From: Campylobacter sp. RM5004
Lineage (GTDB): Bacteria; Campylobacterota; Campylobacteria; Campylobacterales; Campylobacteraceae
Length of the DNA: 64,000 nt
Direction of reading: 5' to 3'
Assembly: GCF_022369455.1 (NCBI RefSeq)
Contig: NZ_CP059599.1
Coordinates: forward strand, 586,409 to 650,408
Shown here: one piece after another, positions 8,804 to 17,102 of the stretch
How positions within the stretch are numbered: position 1 is the stretch's first letter
How the letters are laid out: the number at the start of each line of letters is the position of its first letter
Notes under the pieces: model-generated
Told to the model about the DNA's origin: nothing
The model's database searches: none
The model's input: the letters and a program-made list of their open reading frames with translations, nothing else
Translations under genes and position numbers: made by a program

Positions 8804-8812
8804 GGGGGGGGG
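8804..8812. repeat. G9 homopolymer upstream of the Met-rich gene
   Basis: Nine G bases on the plus strand (C9 on the sense strand of the Met-rich gene) lie 43-51 bp upstream of its ATG. In Campylobacter such tracts slip during replication. At this distance the tract could change promoter spacing rather than the reading frame. Confidence 0.8.
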
Positions 8813-8840
8813 TTAATGATAAGTTAATAAAATTAAAAAA

Positions 8841-9121
8841 AATATAAAATTATCTATCATTTTTTCTCCTTTAAAATGCTTTTATGATTTTACTTTTAAT
8901 TTTTAGAAATAGCAAATACTTATAAAGTATAATTAGTTATAAAAATAATTTATATCTAAGGATTTTTTATGGATATTAAAGTGCTTAAATATTTCGTTGA
9001 ATCTGCTAGAAAAAACAGCATTAGCAAAGCTGCAAACGAGCTAAACCTAACCCAACCAACGCTTTCAAGACAGCTAAAGGATTTGGAATTTGAATTAGGA
9101 TATAAGCTTTTTGTAAGGACA
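8841..9121 (+). repeat. Partial duplication, copy 2 (continues into intact lysR)
   Basis: This repeats 8115-8397, with the LysR box at 8916-8930, the same ribosome-binding region and the same 5' coding sequence. The adh-proximal end is truncated, so no adh start is usable here. Confidence 0.9.
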
Positions 9122-9835
9122 AATTATAATATCGTGCTTACAAAAGAAGGCGAGATTTTATACAAAAGAGCTTGTGATATTTTGGATTTATTTGATAAGA
9201 CCAAAAAAGAGTTTGAGAGCCTAAAAGCCTTTAATGGTGGCGATGTTTATATAGGATGTGCTGAAACAATAGGCATTAGCAAGATAGCAAAAGTAGCCAA
9301 AAAACTACAAAAACACAATATAAAATTTCATCTTTTTAGTGGAAATTATGAAAGCGTTTTAGAAAAATTAAACAATTCTTTGATTGATTTTGCTGTGATA
9401 ATTCAAGATTTTAATGTAGATGATTTTAGTTTTGTAGATTTAAAACATAGCGATGATTGGGGGATTTTGGCAAAAAAGAGCTCAAAGCTTTCAAAGCGTG
9501 ATTTTATAGAGGCTTGGGATTTATTTAACATACCGCTAATCATCTCAAGGCAAGGTTTTACGCAAGAATTACCAGACATTCTAAGACAAAATAAAGATAG
9601 GCTAAATGTGGTAGCCACTTATGATTTGCTTTTTAATGCTGCTATGTTTGTAAAGCAGGGCTTAGGCTATGCTTTGTGTATAAATAATCTAATAAGTGAT
9701 GAGCAAATGTGTTTTATACCGCTAAAACCAAAGGTTAGCTCAAATCTAAAGCTAATTTATAAAAACGATAAATTATCAAAACCCGCAACAATTTTTTTAA
9801 ACGAACTCAAAAAATCACTAAAGCTTAGCAAATAG
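8969..9835 (+). CDS. LysR-family transcriptional regulator
   Basis: The 288-residue protein has an N-terminal winged helix-turn-helix (residues 1-60: VESARKNSISKAANELNLTQ, then PTLSRQLKDLE.ELG..LF). A C-terminal periplasmic-binding-type effector domain follows from about residue 90. Length and architecture are normal. It probably controls the alcohol dehydrogenase gene, which lies divergently beyond the duplicated segment; LysR regulators commonly control the divergent neighbour. After the duplication, its own operator (8916-8930) is separated from adh by about 0.8 kb, while adh keeps its own copy at 8191-8205. Inducer unknown. Confidence 0.9.
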   Translation: MDIKVLKYFVESARKNSISKAANELNLTQPTLSRQLKDLEFELGYKLFVRTNYNIVLTKEGEILYKRACDILDLFDKTKKEFESLKAFNGGDVYIGCAETIGISKIAKVAKKLQKHNIKFHLFSGNYESVLEKLNNSLIDFAVIIQDFNVDDFSFVDLKHSDDWGILAKKSSKLSKRDFIEAWDLFNIPLIISRQGFTQELPDILRQNKDRLNVVATYDLLFNAAMFVKQGLGYALCINNLISDEQMCFIPLKPKVSSNLKLIYKNDKLSKPATIFLNELKKSLKLSK

Positions 9836-9903
9836 CGGTTTTGTCTTAAATGTCACTTGTTTAGCATGGAATTTATTTCGTGTATTTTTAAGCTAATATC
9901 TTT

Positions 9904-9946
9904 AAATTTCGTTTGTTTGGCAAGTTTAAGCAAACAAACGAAATTT
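9904..9946. repeat. 16-bp perfect inverted repeat (AAATTTCGTTTGTTTG family), possible terminator
   Basis: AAATTTCGTTTGTTTG (9904-9919) and its complement (9931-9946) enclose an 11-base loop, followed by GGTTTTT. It lies between convergent lysR and the coiled-coil gene and could terminate both. A further copy of the arm is at 11573-11589. Confidence 0.75.
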
Positions 9947-9984
9947 GGTTTTTAGCAATAAACACAATTATATTTTTATAAATA

Positions 9985-11322
9985 CTATTGCTCGTTAGTT
10001 GGGTTTATATCCTCAATTTTCTTTTCTACTTTCTTAAATACTTTATCAAAAACGCTCATAAAAGGATTGTTTATATGATTATGTTTATTTTTATTATCCA
10101 AAGTTGTAGCCGGATTAAATTCAAGAGCTCTTAACGATAACTCCAATAAGCCTTCCAATAATTTCTCCTTATTTTCTTCATTATCTACTAAATTTTCAAT
10201 TTGTTTTTTATAACTATCATATGCCGTTGCTAAGGTTTCTTTATGTAAATATTCTTGCCCTAAACGCCTATTTTCACTAGCTTTTTTACTAGCATAAATC
10301 GCCAACAACAAACAAGGTATCGTATATGTTAAATTTATACTTATAAAAGCCAATAAATTACCATCTTTAAAGCTATCAACAAAAGCATTTCTTGCAAAGG
10401 CTAAAATAGCCCAAGCAACCAAAATAACAACAGTAATAATATGCCAATTTTTGATACTTTTTGTCACACTTTCTTTGGCTTCAATGAAAGATTTTGACAT
10501 AGTATATGTCGTTGCACCATGCAAAAGATTGTCTATCTCCTTCTTTTGTTGCTCATTATAATTATCCAAATCTTGTTTGGTTTCTTCAAACTCTTTCTTT
10601 AACCCATCATTCTCTTCGTCTCCATACACTTCAATATAAAAGTCTTTAAGCTCTTGTAGTTTTTGATTAAAATCGTTTAAATTATTTTCGTGTTGTTTTT
10701 GTATCTCATTTATTTGTATTTTTTGTTTATTGATTGTTTCGTTAGTTTTGCTAAAATCTTCAATATATTTATCAATGTTTCTATTTTCATTTTTTATAAT
10801 TTCTATTTGTTTTACTAATTTTTTCGCAATTTCTAGTATATTGTTAGATTTTTCTTTATTATTGTTTATTAAATCCTCTAACTCTTCTATTTTTGTTTTA
10901 TATATTTCAGAATTATTATTAAGATTTTGTATAGCTTCATTTGAATTATTTTTATTTAAAGCATTTAACACTTCTTTAATTGTTTCTATATTGTGCCCTA
11001 ATGAGTTTAATCCTTTAATTTTAGATAAAATCTCTTCGTATCTTTTTGCGTAATTAAACAATATATTATTTTCTTCTAAATCTTTGCACTCGCTTATTTC
11101 ATAATTTAACTTTTTCAATAATTTTTGTATGTCTTCAAAAGAATTTTTTCTATTTGCATTTAAATCAACTACCTTAAAACAAGAAATAGCTAAATTTATA
11201 ATGCTCTTAAAATATTTTAATTCTTCTAATATTTCATCACCGTAATCTAAACCAAATTCATCTAATAATAGTGTGGTTTTTTGAAGTTCTTCTAATATAT
11301 TTTTATATAATTCTTGATTCAT
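9985..11322 (-). CDS. Coiled-coil protein with two central-to-C-terminal membrane segments, unknown function
   Basis: The 445-residue protein is unrecognised. Residues 1-290 are Lys/Glu/Asn-rich and predicted to be mostly helical coiled coil. Two hydrophobic stretches follow, IITVVILVAWAILAFA and a second around LLAFISINLTYTIPCLLLAIY, then a charged cytoplasmic-type region (ENRRLGQEYLHKETLATAYDSYKKQIENLV) and a Lys-rich end. It starts after AAGGAG. The gene stands alone between copies of a second repeat family and has no related neighbour, which fits an accessory gene. Possible roles include membrane-associated stress or phage defence, but no defining domain is visible and none is claimed. 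Confidence 0.7.
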   Translation of the reverse strand: MNQELYKNILEELQKTTLLLDEFGLDYGDEILEELKYFKSIINLAISCFKVVDLNANRKNSFEDIQKLLKKLNYEISECKDLEENNILFNYAKRYEEILSKIKGLNSLGHNIETIKEVLNALNKNNSNEAIQNLNNNSEIYKTKIEELEDLINNNKEKSNNILEIAKKLVKQIEIIKNENRNIDKYIEDFSKTNETINKQKIQINEIQKQHENNLNDFNQKLQELKDFYIEVYGDEENDGLKKEFEETKQDLDNYNEQQKKEIDNLLHGATTYTMSKSFIEAKESVTKSIKNWHIITVVILVAWAILAFARNAFVDSFKDGNLLAFISINLTYTIPCLLLAIYASKKASENRRLGQEYLHKETLATAYDSYKKQIENLVDNEENKEKLLEGLLELSLRALEFNPATTLDNKNKHNHINNPFMSVFDKVFKKVEKKIEDINPTNEQ

Positions 11323-11525
11323 TCTATCTCCTTAAATGATATTTATTTTTAAATATTATTTGTATTTTACTTAACTAACCATAACTTATTTTTAAGTAAA
11401 AATTAGAATATAATTTTTATGTAACTTATCAAGCTTAAAATCCCCTATAACATTAAAATTTTATTTGTAGATTTTAAAATTTAAAAATATATTTCGTTTA
11501 TTTGTAGTTTGGCTAAAACAAACAA

Positions 11526-11589
11526 AATTCCTATTTCAAATTCTTTGAAAATACACGAAATCAATTCCATAAAATTTCGTTTGTTTGGA
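11526..11589. repeat. Intergenic repeats next to the coiled-coil gene
   Basis: The 288-bp gap 11323-11610 holds no gene. It contains a reverse copy of the dispersed 18-bp repeat (11526-11543), an inverted relative of the ATGGAATTTATTTCGTGT segment found near 9867, and a copy of AAATTTCGTTTGTTTGG (11573-11589). Just after that, TGGAATTTATTTTCGT echoes the far side of the gene. Confidence 0.75.
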
Positions 11590-11610
11590 GTGTGGAATTT
11601 ATTTTCGTAT

Positions 11611-11931
11611 TTAAGCTTTTTTAGGCTTTTTCTTAGGATTTGGAAGTTCTTTATACATTGCTAAAACTATTGTGTTTAAAAGCTCGCTATCTTCTTTATC
11701 AAACAAAACCATTTTAGTTTTTGCCCCGTCGTAGGGTAAAACTAGCGTTGACTCTTTTATATAATTTAGCACTGATTTTGTTGGTTTTAAAAGTAGTTGA
11801 TTATCAAAAATCCCACCTATGATTTTATCTTTAAAATACAAAGCATATTCTCCAAACATATATTTATAACTTATGCTTGGCTCATTAAAAAGCTCTAAAA
11901 CATATTCCAAATACTCTTTACTACTTGCCAT
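11611..11931 (-). CDS. TfoX N-terminal domain protein
   Basis: The 106-residue protein is a stand-alone TfoX_N domain: YMFGEYALYFKDKIIGGIFDN and LLLKPT are the core signature. In gamma-proteobacteria the related TfoX/Sxy activates competence genes, but many single-domain versions are uncharacterised. The C terminus is Lys/Pro rich (PNPKKKPKKA). The VOC-family gene lies just upstream (9-bp gap), so they are probably co-transcribed. Function here is not established. Confidence 0.8.
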   Translation of the reverse strand: MASSKEYLEYVLELFNEPSISYKYMFGEYALYFKDKIIGGIFDNQLLLKPTKSVLNYIKESTLVLPYDGAKTKMVLFDKEDSELLNTIVLAMYKELPNPKKKPKKA

Positions 11932-11940
11932 AAAATCTCC

Positions 11941-12321
11941 TTAAAGCTTCTCGGCGATTACACATACATAACCATCAAAATCTTGCACCACAAATTCTTT
12001 CGTGCCGTAAAATGTCTCATAAATATCTTTTATGATTTTTGCGTTTATTTCTTTCATAGCTTTATAGTCTTTTTCCAAATCATCAGTTTGCATAAAAAGG
12101 GTCAAAGTTGCCTTTAATTCGCCATTAGCAAGGAACGCAAACTCTTCTTTAGTACTATTTATATCTTGTAGCATTATTTCAGCATCACAGCTTTTCATAG
12201 AAGCCCATACTAAGCTGTTTTCATCTCCTATCTTTTGCTCTACACAAAATCCAAGCTTTTCATAAAATAAAATTGACTTATTTACACTCGTTACAAACAA
12301 ATTCGGACTTAATTTTTTCAT
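11941..12321 (-). CDS. VOC-superfamily (glyoxalase/bleomycin-resistance fold) protein
   Basis: The 126-residue protein has the paired beta-alpha-beta-beta-beta layout of vicinal-oxygen-chelate proteins: LFVTSVNKSILFYEKLGFCV near the N terminus and FYGTKEFVVQDFDGYVCVIAEKL at the end (the usual F.DP.G...E segment). The metal-ligand pattern is incomplete, so it may be a binding protein rather than a lyase or dioxygenase. It pairs with the downstream TfoX-N gene. Substrate unknown. Confidence 0.75.
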   Translation of the reverse strand: MKKLSPNLFVTSVNKSILFYEKLGFCVEQKIGDENSLVWASMKSCDAEIMLQDINSTKEEFAFLANGELKATLTLFMQTDDLEKDYKAMKEINAKIIKDIYETFYGTKEFVVQDFDGYVCVIAEKL

Positions 12322-12378
12322 CTTTACTCCTTATAATTTTGCGTATTAAAAGCATTAAATATTTTAATAATTTTTAAA

Positions 12379-12396
12379 GAATTTGAATTAGGAATT
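12379..12396 (+). repeat. Dispersed 18-bp repeat, single copy
   Basis: Exact GAATTTGAATTAGGAATT between cheR and the VOC gene. TTAATCCTAATTT directly after it can fold back on the end of the copy, giving a small hairpin just past the cheR stop codon. Confidence 0.8.
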
Positions 12397-12401
12397 TAAT
12401 C

Positions 12402-13235
12402 CTAATTTTTTACATAATAAGTGCAGGTATTTGCATAGATTTTTTTAAGTTCGTGATGATTTGGAACCAAATCAGCATGTCCTGCAAAGAACATTCCGCC
12501 TTCATTTAGATTTTTAACAAAATTATCAACTAAACGATATTTATATTCTTCATTAAAATAAATCATCATATTTCTTGAAAGTATCACATCAAATTTACCT
12601 AATTCTAAAAATTTCTTATCAAATACATTCACAACTTCAAATTTAGCATTGGTAAAATATTGACCTTTTAATACATATTCTTCGCCTTCTTGTGTGAAGT
12701 ATTTTTTAATCAAATTATCATTTAGATTATATAAAGAGCGTTTTGAATAAGTTCTTGCTCTTGCTTTTTGAATAATTTCTGCGTTAATATCTATTCCTAA
12801 TATTGAAATATTATTAATTCCCGCTTCATTTGCTAGCATTAGTATTGAATATACTTCTTCTCCACTTGAGCTTGGAGCACACAAAATCCTTCTTTTGCTA
12901 GGTTCTGCTCTTAGAATATAGATTAATTCATTAAGTTGTTTTAATTCTCTATAAAAATAAGTTTCGCATACGGTGATTAAATCAAATAATTCTTGTCTAA
13001 TAGGTAGATTTAAATCCATTTTGTTAGTTAGGTCTTTAAAATTATCTAAGCCATTGTTTATACAAAATTTTATTAATTTCGGTCTTATTGTTGTTTTTTT
13101 AACTTCTAAATCTATTCCACAAACTTGCCTAATCTTTAATAAAAGCATATCAAAATCATAATTATCATCTTTAAAATCAATTGCCTTTTGCTGGTTATTT
13201 TCAATTTCTTTTTTATTTGATAAAAAACTAAACAT
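12402..13235 (-). CDS. cheR: Chemotaxis protein methyltransferase CheR
   Basis: The 277-residue enzyme methylates glutamates on chemoreceptors with S-adenosylmethionine. The N-terminal helical CheR domain is about residues 25-95, followed by the Rossmann methyltransferase domain: ILCAPSSSGEEVYSILMLA is the SAM-binding loop with G-E-E-x-Y-S, ILGIDINAEII provides the ribose-binding acidic residue, and FDVILSRNMMIYFNEE is the typical RN..IYF motif. It follows cheB by 2 bp and is the last gene of the fliL operon. It has no receptor-tethering pentapeptide partner in the window. Confidence 0.95.
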   Translation of the reverse strand: MFSFLSNKKEIENNQQKAIDFKDDNYDFDMLLLKIRQVCGIDLEVKKTTIRPKLIKFCINNGLDNFKDLTNKMDLNLPIRQELFDLITVCETYFYRELKQLNELIYILRAEPSKRRILCAPSSSGEEVYSILMLANEAGINNISILGIDINAEIIQKARARTYSKRSLYNLNDNLIKKYFTQEGEEYVLKGQYFTNAKFEVVNVFDKKFLELGKFDVILSRNMMIYFNEEYKYRLVDNFVKNLNEGGMFFAGHADLVPNHHELKKIYANTCTYYVKN

Positions 13236-13237
13236 GA

Positions 13238-13792
13238 TTACCTACCTTTAATGAATGTTACTATTTCTTTTTTTATGTCTTCTATGTCTAGTTGCTTAAG
13301 GCTATTATTAAGCTCATAAGCTCTTTTTGGCATACCATAAACTATACAAGATTTCTCGCTTTCTCCTATACATTTAGCGCCTTTTTTGTATAGTTCATAA
13401 AGCCCTTTAGCACCATCATCTCCAATACCTGTAAGTAAGATTGCTAATATTTCATAATCTTTAGTAAGTTTTACAGCACTATTAAATAATAAATCTACAT
13501 TAGGACAAAACGGAAAAACACCATCATTAAATCCTACTCGTAGATTAAAAAATAATTCAGTGTTATACTGACATACATATATTTTTTTATCATCTAAAAA
13601 ACAAGTTTGTTCTAAAAGAGCTACTTCTGATACACATTCTTTATTTAGCTGATTTGCATAACTAGGCAAAAAATTTGCTTGCATATGCTGAGCTATTACT
13701 ATTGTTGTGTTTTCTAATTCTAAGTCTTGTATTAAGTATTTTATTTGGCTAGGACCGCCTGTGCTAGCTCCTATTAAAATTAGTTTTCGCAT
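13238..13792 (-). CDS. cheB: Receptor methylesterase CheB lacking a receiver domain
   Basis: The 184-residue protein is only the catalytic methylesterase domain. The Ser-His-Asp triad regions are visible in LIGASTGGPSQI (residues 6-17), VIAQHMQANF and LLTGIGDDGAKG. It removes receptor methyl groups added by CheR. Absence of the N-terminal response-regulator domain is known for Campylobacter CheB, so it cannot be switched by CheA phosphorylation in the usual way. The gene overlaps the end of the MFS gene by 13 bp and precedes cheR. Confidence 0.95.
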   Translation of the reverse strand: MRKLILIGASTGGPSQIKYLIQDLELENTTIVIAQHMQANFLPSYANQLNKECVSEVALLEQTCFLDDKKIYVCQYNTELFFNLRVGFNDGVFPFCPNVDLLFNSAVKLTKDYEILAILLTGIGDDGAKGLYELYKKGAKCIGESEKSCIVYGMPKRAYELNNSLKQLDIEDIKKEIVTFIKGR

Positions 13793-15054
13793 TTAAACTT
13801 CCTTATAAAATATTGCCAATAAATAGCACCTATTATAAAACAAGAACCAATTAATATCGTAATATAAAATGTGCTTATTTTGTTATCAAATAGCCAACCT
13901 GTTAATAATGTTATAAATAATGAAAAACTCATATAAATCATATCAACATATGCAATTACTCTACCATAATATTCTTTATCGCAGTTATTTTGAATAGCTG
14001 TATATGTAAATGACCAAATCGTGCTAGTGAAAAATCCTGCAAAAATTAAACCTATAAAAGATACCCAGAAGTTAAATTGAAGCAAAGCCCAAGTAATAAT
14101 TCCTAAGCCTTGTAAAATGAAAAAATAAAACAATCTTTTATTATTTACAATCTTACTTAAGACCAAAGGTCCTATTACAAGTGATAAAGCTCTAATCGCA
14201 TTACTAAGACCAATAATTAGTCCAGCACTCAAAATCTCTTTAAAAAAATAAACTTTATTTAAATAATCATATCCAGCTAAAAAATTAATAAGCGCATCAT
14301 AAGCAGTAAATCCTATAAAAGCATGTAATAAGATTAAGTGCATTATTTTTTTGTTATTTAAAATATAAAAAAGCCCTTCTTTAGCCATTTTTGTTATGTT
14401 TTTGAAATAAAACTTTTCATTTTTTACTTCAATTTTTATAAAGCTTAATAAGCTTATTCCTATTAAAAATAAAAAACAATCAAGCAAAAAGGCATTATAA
14501 ACGCCAAAATAGTGAATAAACACACCAGCTACTGCCATTCCAGTAGTATAAGATATAGCCCAAACTACTGAAAATAATTCATTTGCTAGTTTTAATCTAT
14601 CTTTATCAAAAATATGTGGCAATAAGCTCATTTCGGTTTGAAAATAAAGACTAGCAACAGCAAGTCTTATAAAAATTAGTAAAAATAATATAAATATATA
14701 ACTAGCATCTTTAATGAAAATTAAGAAAAATACAGAAAATAATTCAATGATAATTGAAAGCAATAAGAGTTTTTTTGATTTAAAAGCATCAATTATTATT
14801 CCACTAATAGGTGCCATTAAAATAGTAGGCAAGAACGCAAATACAGCAGAAAACGATATAGCCCATTTTTTCATACTTTCGTGATTTATCTCATAACCAA
14901 AAATATGCCAATCAAACTTAGAAAAATCAAACTCAATTAACATAGTATAAACACCAATTTGTGAAAACCACGCACCAAAATAAGTGATAAATTGCACCAA
15001 AATAAGAATTTTAAATGTCTTAGAATATTTTAATAATTCAATATAATTTTTCAA
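13780..15054 (-). CDS. Major facilitator superfamily transporter
   Basis: A 12-segment MFS permease of about 424 residues. The first helix starts around ILILVQFITYFGAWFSQIGVYTML, and a loop resembling the MFS A motif follows (MAPISGIIIDAFKSKKLL). It resembles EntS/LplT-like exporters, but the substrate is not deducible. The longest frame opens at 15099 inside acpS. A TTG at 15054, 1 bp after the acpS stop and preceded by GGAG, is the better start because it gives a normal MFS N terminus. It lies in a tightly packed operon with acpS upstream and cheB downstream. Confidence 0.85.
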   Translation of the reverse strand: MKNYIELLKYSKTFKILILVQFITYFGAWFSQIGVYTMLIEFDFSKFDWHIFGYEINHESMKKWAISFSAVFAFLPTILMAPISGIIIDAFKSKKLLLLSIIIELFSVFFLIFIKDASYIFILFLLIFIRLAVASLYFQTEMSLLPHIFDKDRLKLANELFSVVWAISYTTGMAVAGVFIHYFGVYNAFLLDCFLFLIGISLLSFIKIEVKNEKFYFKNITKMAKEGLFYILNNKKIMHLILLHAFIGFTAYDALINFLAGYDYLNKVYFFKEILSAGLIIGLSNAIRALSLVIGPLVLSKIVNNKRLFYFFILQGLGIITWALLQFNFWVSFIGLIFAGFFTSTIWSFTYTAIQNNCDKEYYGRVIAYVDMIYMSFSLFITLLTGWLFDNKISTFYITILIGSCFIIGAIYWQYFIRKFKCEN

Positions 15055-15055
15055 G

Positions 15056-15409
15056 CTATTTCTCCAGCATAACAACAGCCATTGCAATTCCTGCATCATG
15101 GCTTATACTAAGATGAGCTGATTTTACTCCAAATTTATTAAAAATTTTTTCACTAAATACAATACTAGGTCTATTTTCTTTATTTTTTAATATTTCTATA
15201 TCATGAAAAGTGCAGTCTTCGCTAATTCCACAGCCTAAAGCTTTGCTTGCTGCTTCTTTTGCTGCATAATATCCTGCTATGGAATTTGGATTATGATTTA
15301 GGGTTTTTATTTCGTTTTCGGTAAGGATTTTTTTTAAAAATCTTTCGTTAGATTTTGCTAGGATTTTTTCAACCCTAGCAATATTTACTACATCACAGCC
15401 AATCATCAA
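15056..15409 (-). CDS. acpS: Holo-[acyl-carrier-protein] synthase
   Basis: The 117-residue enzyme transfers 4'-phosphopantetheine from CoA to apo-ACP, activating fatty-acid synthesis. Signatures are IGCDVVNIARVEKIL at the N terminus (Mg-binding Asp) and GYYAAKEAASKALGCG in the middle (Glu and Lys of the F/Y-A.KEA..KA motif). The C terminus has LSISHD. The start codon overlaps the fliL stop by 4 bp, and a GGAG for the next gene lies within its 3' end. The fliL-acpS pairing is also found in C. jejuni. Confidence 0.95.
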   Translation of the reverse strand: MMIGCDVVNIARVEKILAKSNERFLKKILTENEIKTLNHNPNSIAGYYAAKEAASKALGCGISEDCTFHDIEILKNKENRPSIVFSEKIFNKFGVKSAHLSISHDAGIAMAVVMLEK

Positions 15410-15921
15410 GTAATCACAAAATCAGTAAAATAAATGTTTTTAATAAAGCCATCATTTAAAAATTCATTGATTTTATTGATTATTTCTTCTTTTAATCTTT
15501 CTTTGCCTTTGCCTGTGCTTATTTCTTCTACACTTTTTGAACTTAAAGTTTCAATTATTTTATCTTTAATAATAGGAATTTTTTTATCAAGTTCAGGCGT
15601 TAGAGTTTCTATATTTTGCTCTAGTTCAATTTTACACTTTAAATATTTAGTCCCACTATCGCTTACTAAATTAACCGTAAAAACATCAAGTGGATAAATA
15701 ACTCCTACATCAGCTGTAACTTCTCCCTTTTTCTTAGCAGGTTTTTTCTCTACTTGTTCGGTTTTTGTTTCTTCAGCCTTTTCTTCATCGCCACTTCCCA
15801 TTAGTAAAAATATTACTAATCCACCAACAATTAGTACTACTAATAATAAAACAGTTACTAAAATTAATACTAAGCTAGAACCTTTTGACTTTGGTGCTGC
15901 TACTTCTTCGTTTTCTGCCAT
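15406..15921 (-). CDS. fliL: Flagellar basal-body-associated protein FliL
   Basis: This 171-residue single-pass inner-membrane protein has a short cytoplasmic N terminus, a membrane helix at about residues 17-40 (LVLILVTVLLLVVLIVGGLV), a Glu/Lys-rich linker and a periplasmic FliL domain (LDVFTVNLVSDSGTKYLKCK..LE, ending IYFTDFVIT). FliL associates with the stator around the flagellar motor. It is the first gene of the acpS-MFS-cheB-cheR operon and is divergent from macA. Confidence 0.95.
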   Translation of the reverse strand: MAENEEVAAPKSKGSSLVLILVTVLLLVVLIVGGLVIFLLMGSGDEEKAEETKTEQVEKKPAKKKGEVTADVGVIYPLDVFTVNLVSDSGTKYLKCKIELEQNIETLTPELDKKIPIIKDKIIETLSSKSVEEISTGKGKERLKEEIINKINEFLNDGFIKNIYFTDFVIT

Positions 15922-15989
15922 TTATTAACCTTTTTTGATAAATATTTTAAAAAATGATTTTAGCAAAAATTGATTAAACAAGGGATAAG

Positions 15990-17102
15990 ATGAAGAAAAT
16001 ACTTATAATTTTGGTAATAATTATTATTGTTATACTTAGTTTTGTGATTGATTTAGATAGTGGTGCTAATCAAAATTTTAGAGTTATAAAGCCTAAAATT
16101 ATGGATCTTTCTATTAAGGTTGAAGCAGTGGGTAAGGCTTATGCACCATCGCTAGTAAATGTAGCAACTCTTGCAAATGGTGAAATTAAAGATTTTCGTG
16201 TAAAGCTAGGAGATAAGCTTAAAAAAGGCGACATCATTGCTATTTTAGATGATGAAAAGGCTAAAAACGACTTAGCAATAGAAAAAAGCAAATTAACTAG
16301 CCTAAAAGATGAATTAGTAGCTGCTGAAGTTTATTTAAACGAGCTTTATATAAAGCTTAAAACTCAAGAGAGTTTATATAATAAAGGTGCAAGCTCAAAG
16401 GAAAATTATCTAAGTGCAAAGACTAGCTATTACAACGCAAAAGCAAAACTTAGCTCAATAAAAGCTCAAATAACACAAACAAATGCAAATATTTCTACAA
16501 TGCAAGAAAGCCTTGATGAAACAATAGTAAAAGCTCCTATTGATGGGACGGTAATTAGCGTATATGCAAGTTTAGGACAGACTATTAACTCAAGACAAAG
16601 CTCTCCAACATTAATAAAACTTGCAAATCTTGATGAAATAGAAGTAAGAATGCAAGTATCTCAAAATGACTTAAATCTATTAAAAGTAGGGCAAAAAGTA
16701 ATTTACACCCCATTAAGTGAAGGCTCAAGCACCAAAGAAGCTATTATAAATAGTATTGATAGTGCTGATGTGAGTGTAATTGATAATGTAAGTTCTAGTG
16801 GGGCGGTTTATTATTATGCAAGATACTTTGTAAATAACAATCCTGAATTAAAAATCGGAATAGATGTTCAAAATAATATAGAAATAGATGTAGTAAAAAA
16901 TGCTTTAACCTTGCCTATAAATTATATCAATAAAGACAATAAAGGCTATTATGTAAATATTAAAGATAACAGCGAAATAGGCTATAAACAAGCTTATATT
17001 ACCTTAGGTAAGAGTGATAATTTTAATATAGAAATCACAAGTGGTTTAAGTGCTGATGATGAAGTGGTGATTACTAATGATAAAGATAAAAAATCTAAAT
17101 AA
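15990..17102 (+). CDS. macA: Periplasmic adaptor of a MacAB-type export pump
   Basis: The 370-residue membrane-fusion protein has one N-terminal membrane anchor (ILIILVIIIIVILSFVIDL). A lipoyl half-motif (VATLANGEIKDFRVKLGDKL) is followed by a coiled-coil hairpin (about residues 95-170), the second lipoyl half (IVKAPIDGTVISVYASLGQT) and beta-barrel and membrane-proximal domains. It links the inner-membrane ABC transporter to an outer-membrane channel such as a TolC homologue. Its 3' end overlaps macB by 26 bp. No outer-membrane channel gene follows. Confidence 0.9.
   Translation: MKKILIILVIIIIVILSFVIDLDSGANQNFRVIKPKIMDLSIKVEAVGKAYAPSLVNVATLANGEIKDFRVKLGDKLKKGDIIAILDDEKAKNDLAIEKSKLTSLKDELVAAEVYLNELYIKLKTQESLYNKGASSKENYLSAKTSYYNAKAKLSSIKAQITQTNANISTMQESLDETIVKAPIDGTVISVYASLGQTINSRQSSPTLIKLANLDEIEVRMQVSQNDLNLLKVGQKVIYTPLSEGSSTKEAIINSIDSADVSVIDNVSSSGAVYYYARYFVNNNPELKIGIDVQNNIEIDVVKNALTLPINYINKDNKGYYVNIKDNSEIGYKQAYITLGKSDNFNIEITSGLSADDEVVITNDKDKKSK

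Noticed and set aside
12402-15921. Possible missing response-regulator part of CheB as a truncation
   Set aside because: Campylobacter CheB normally lacks this domain, and the frame starts properly beside its operon neighbour.
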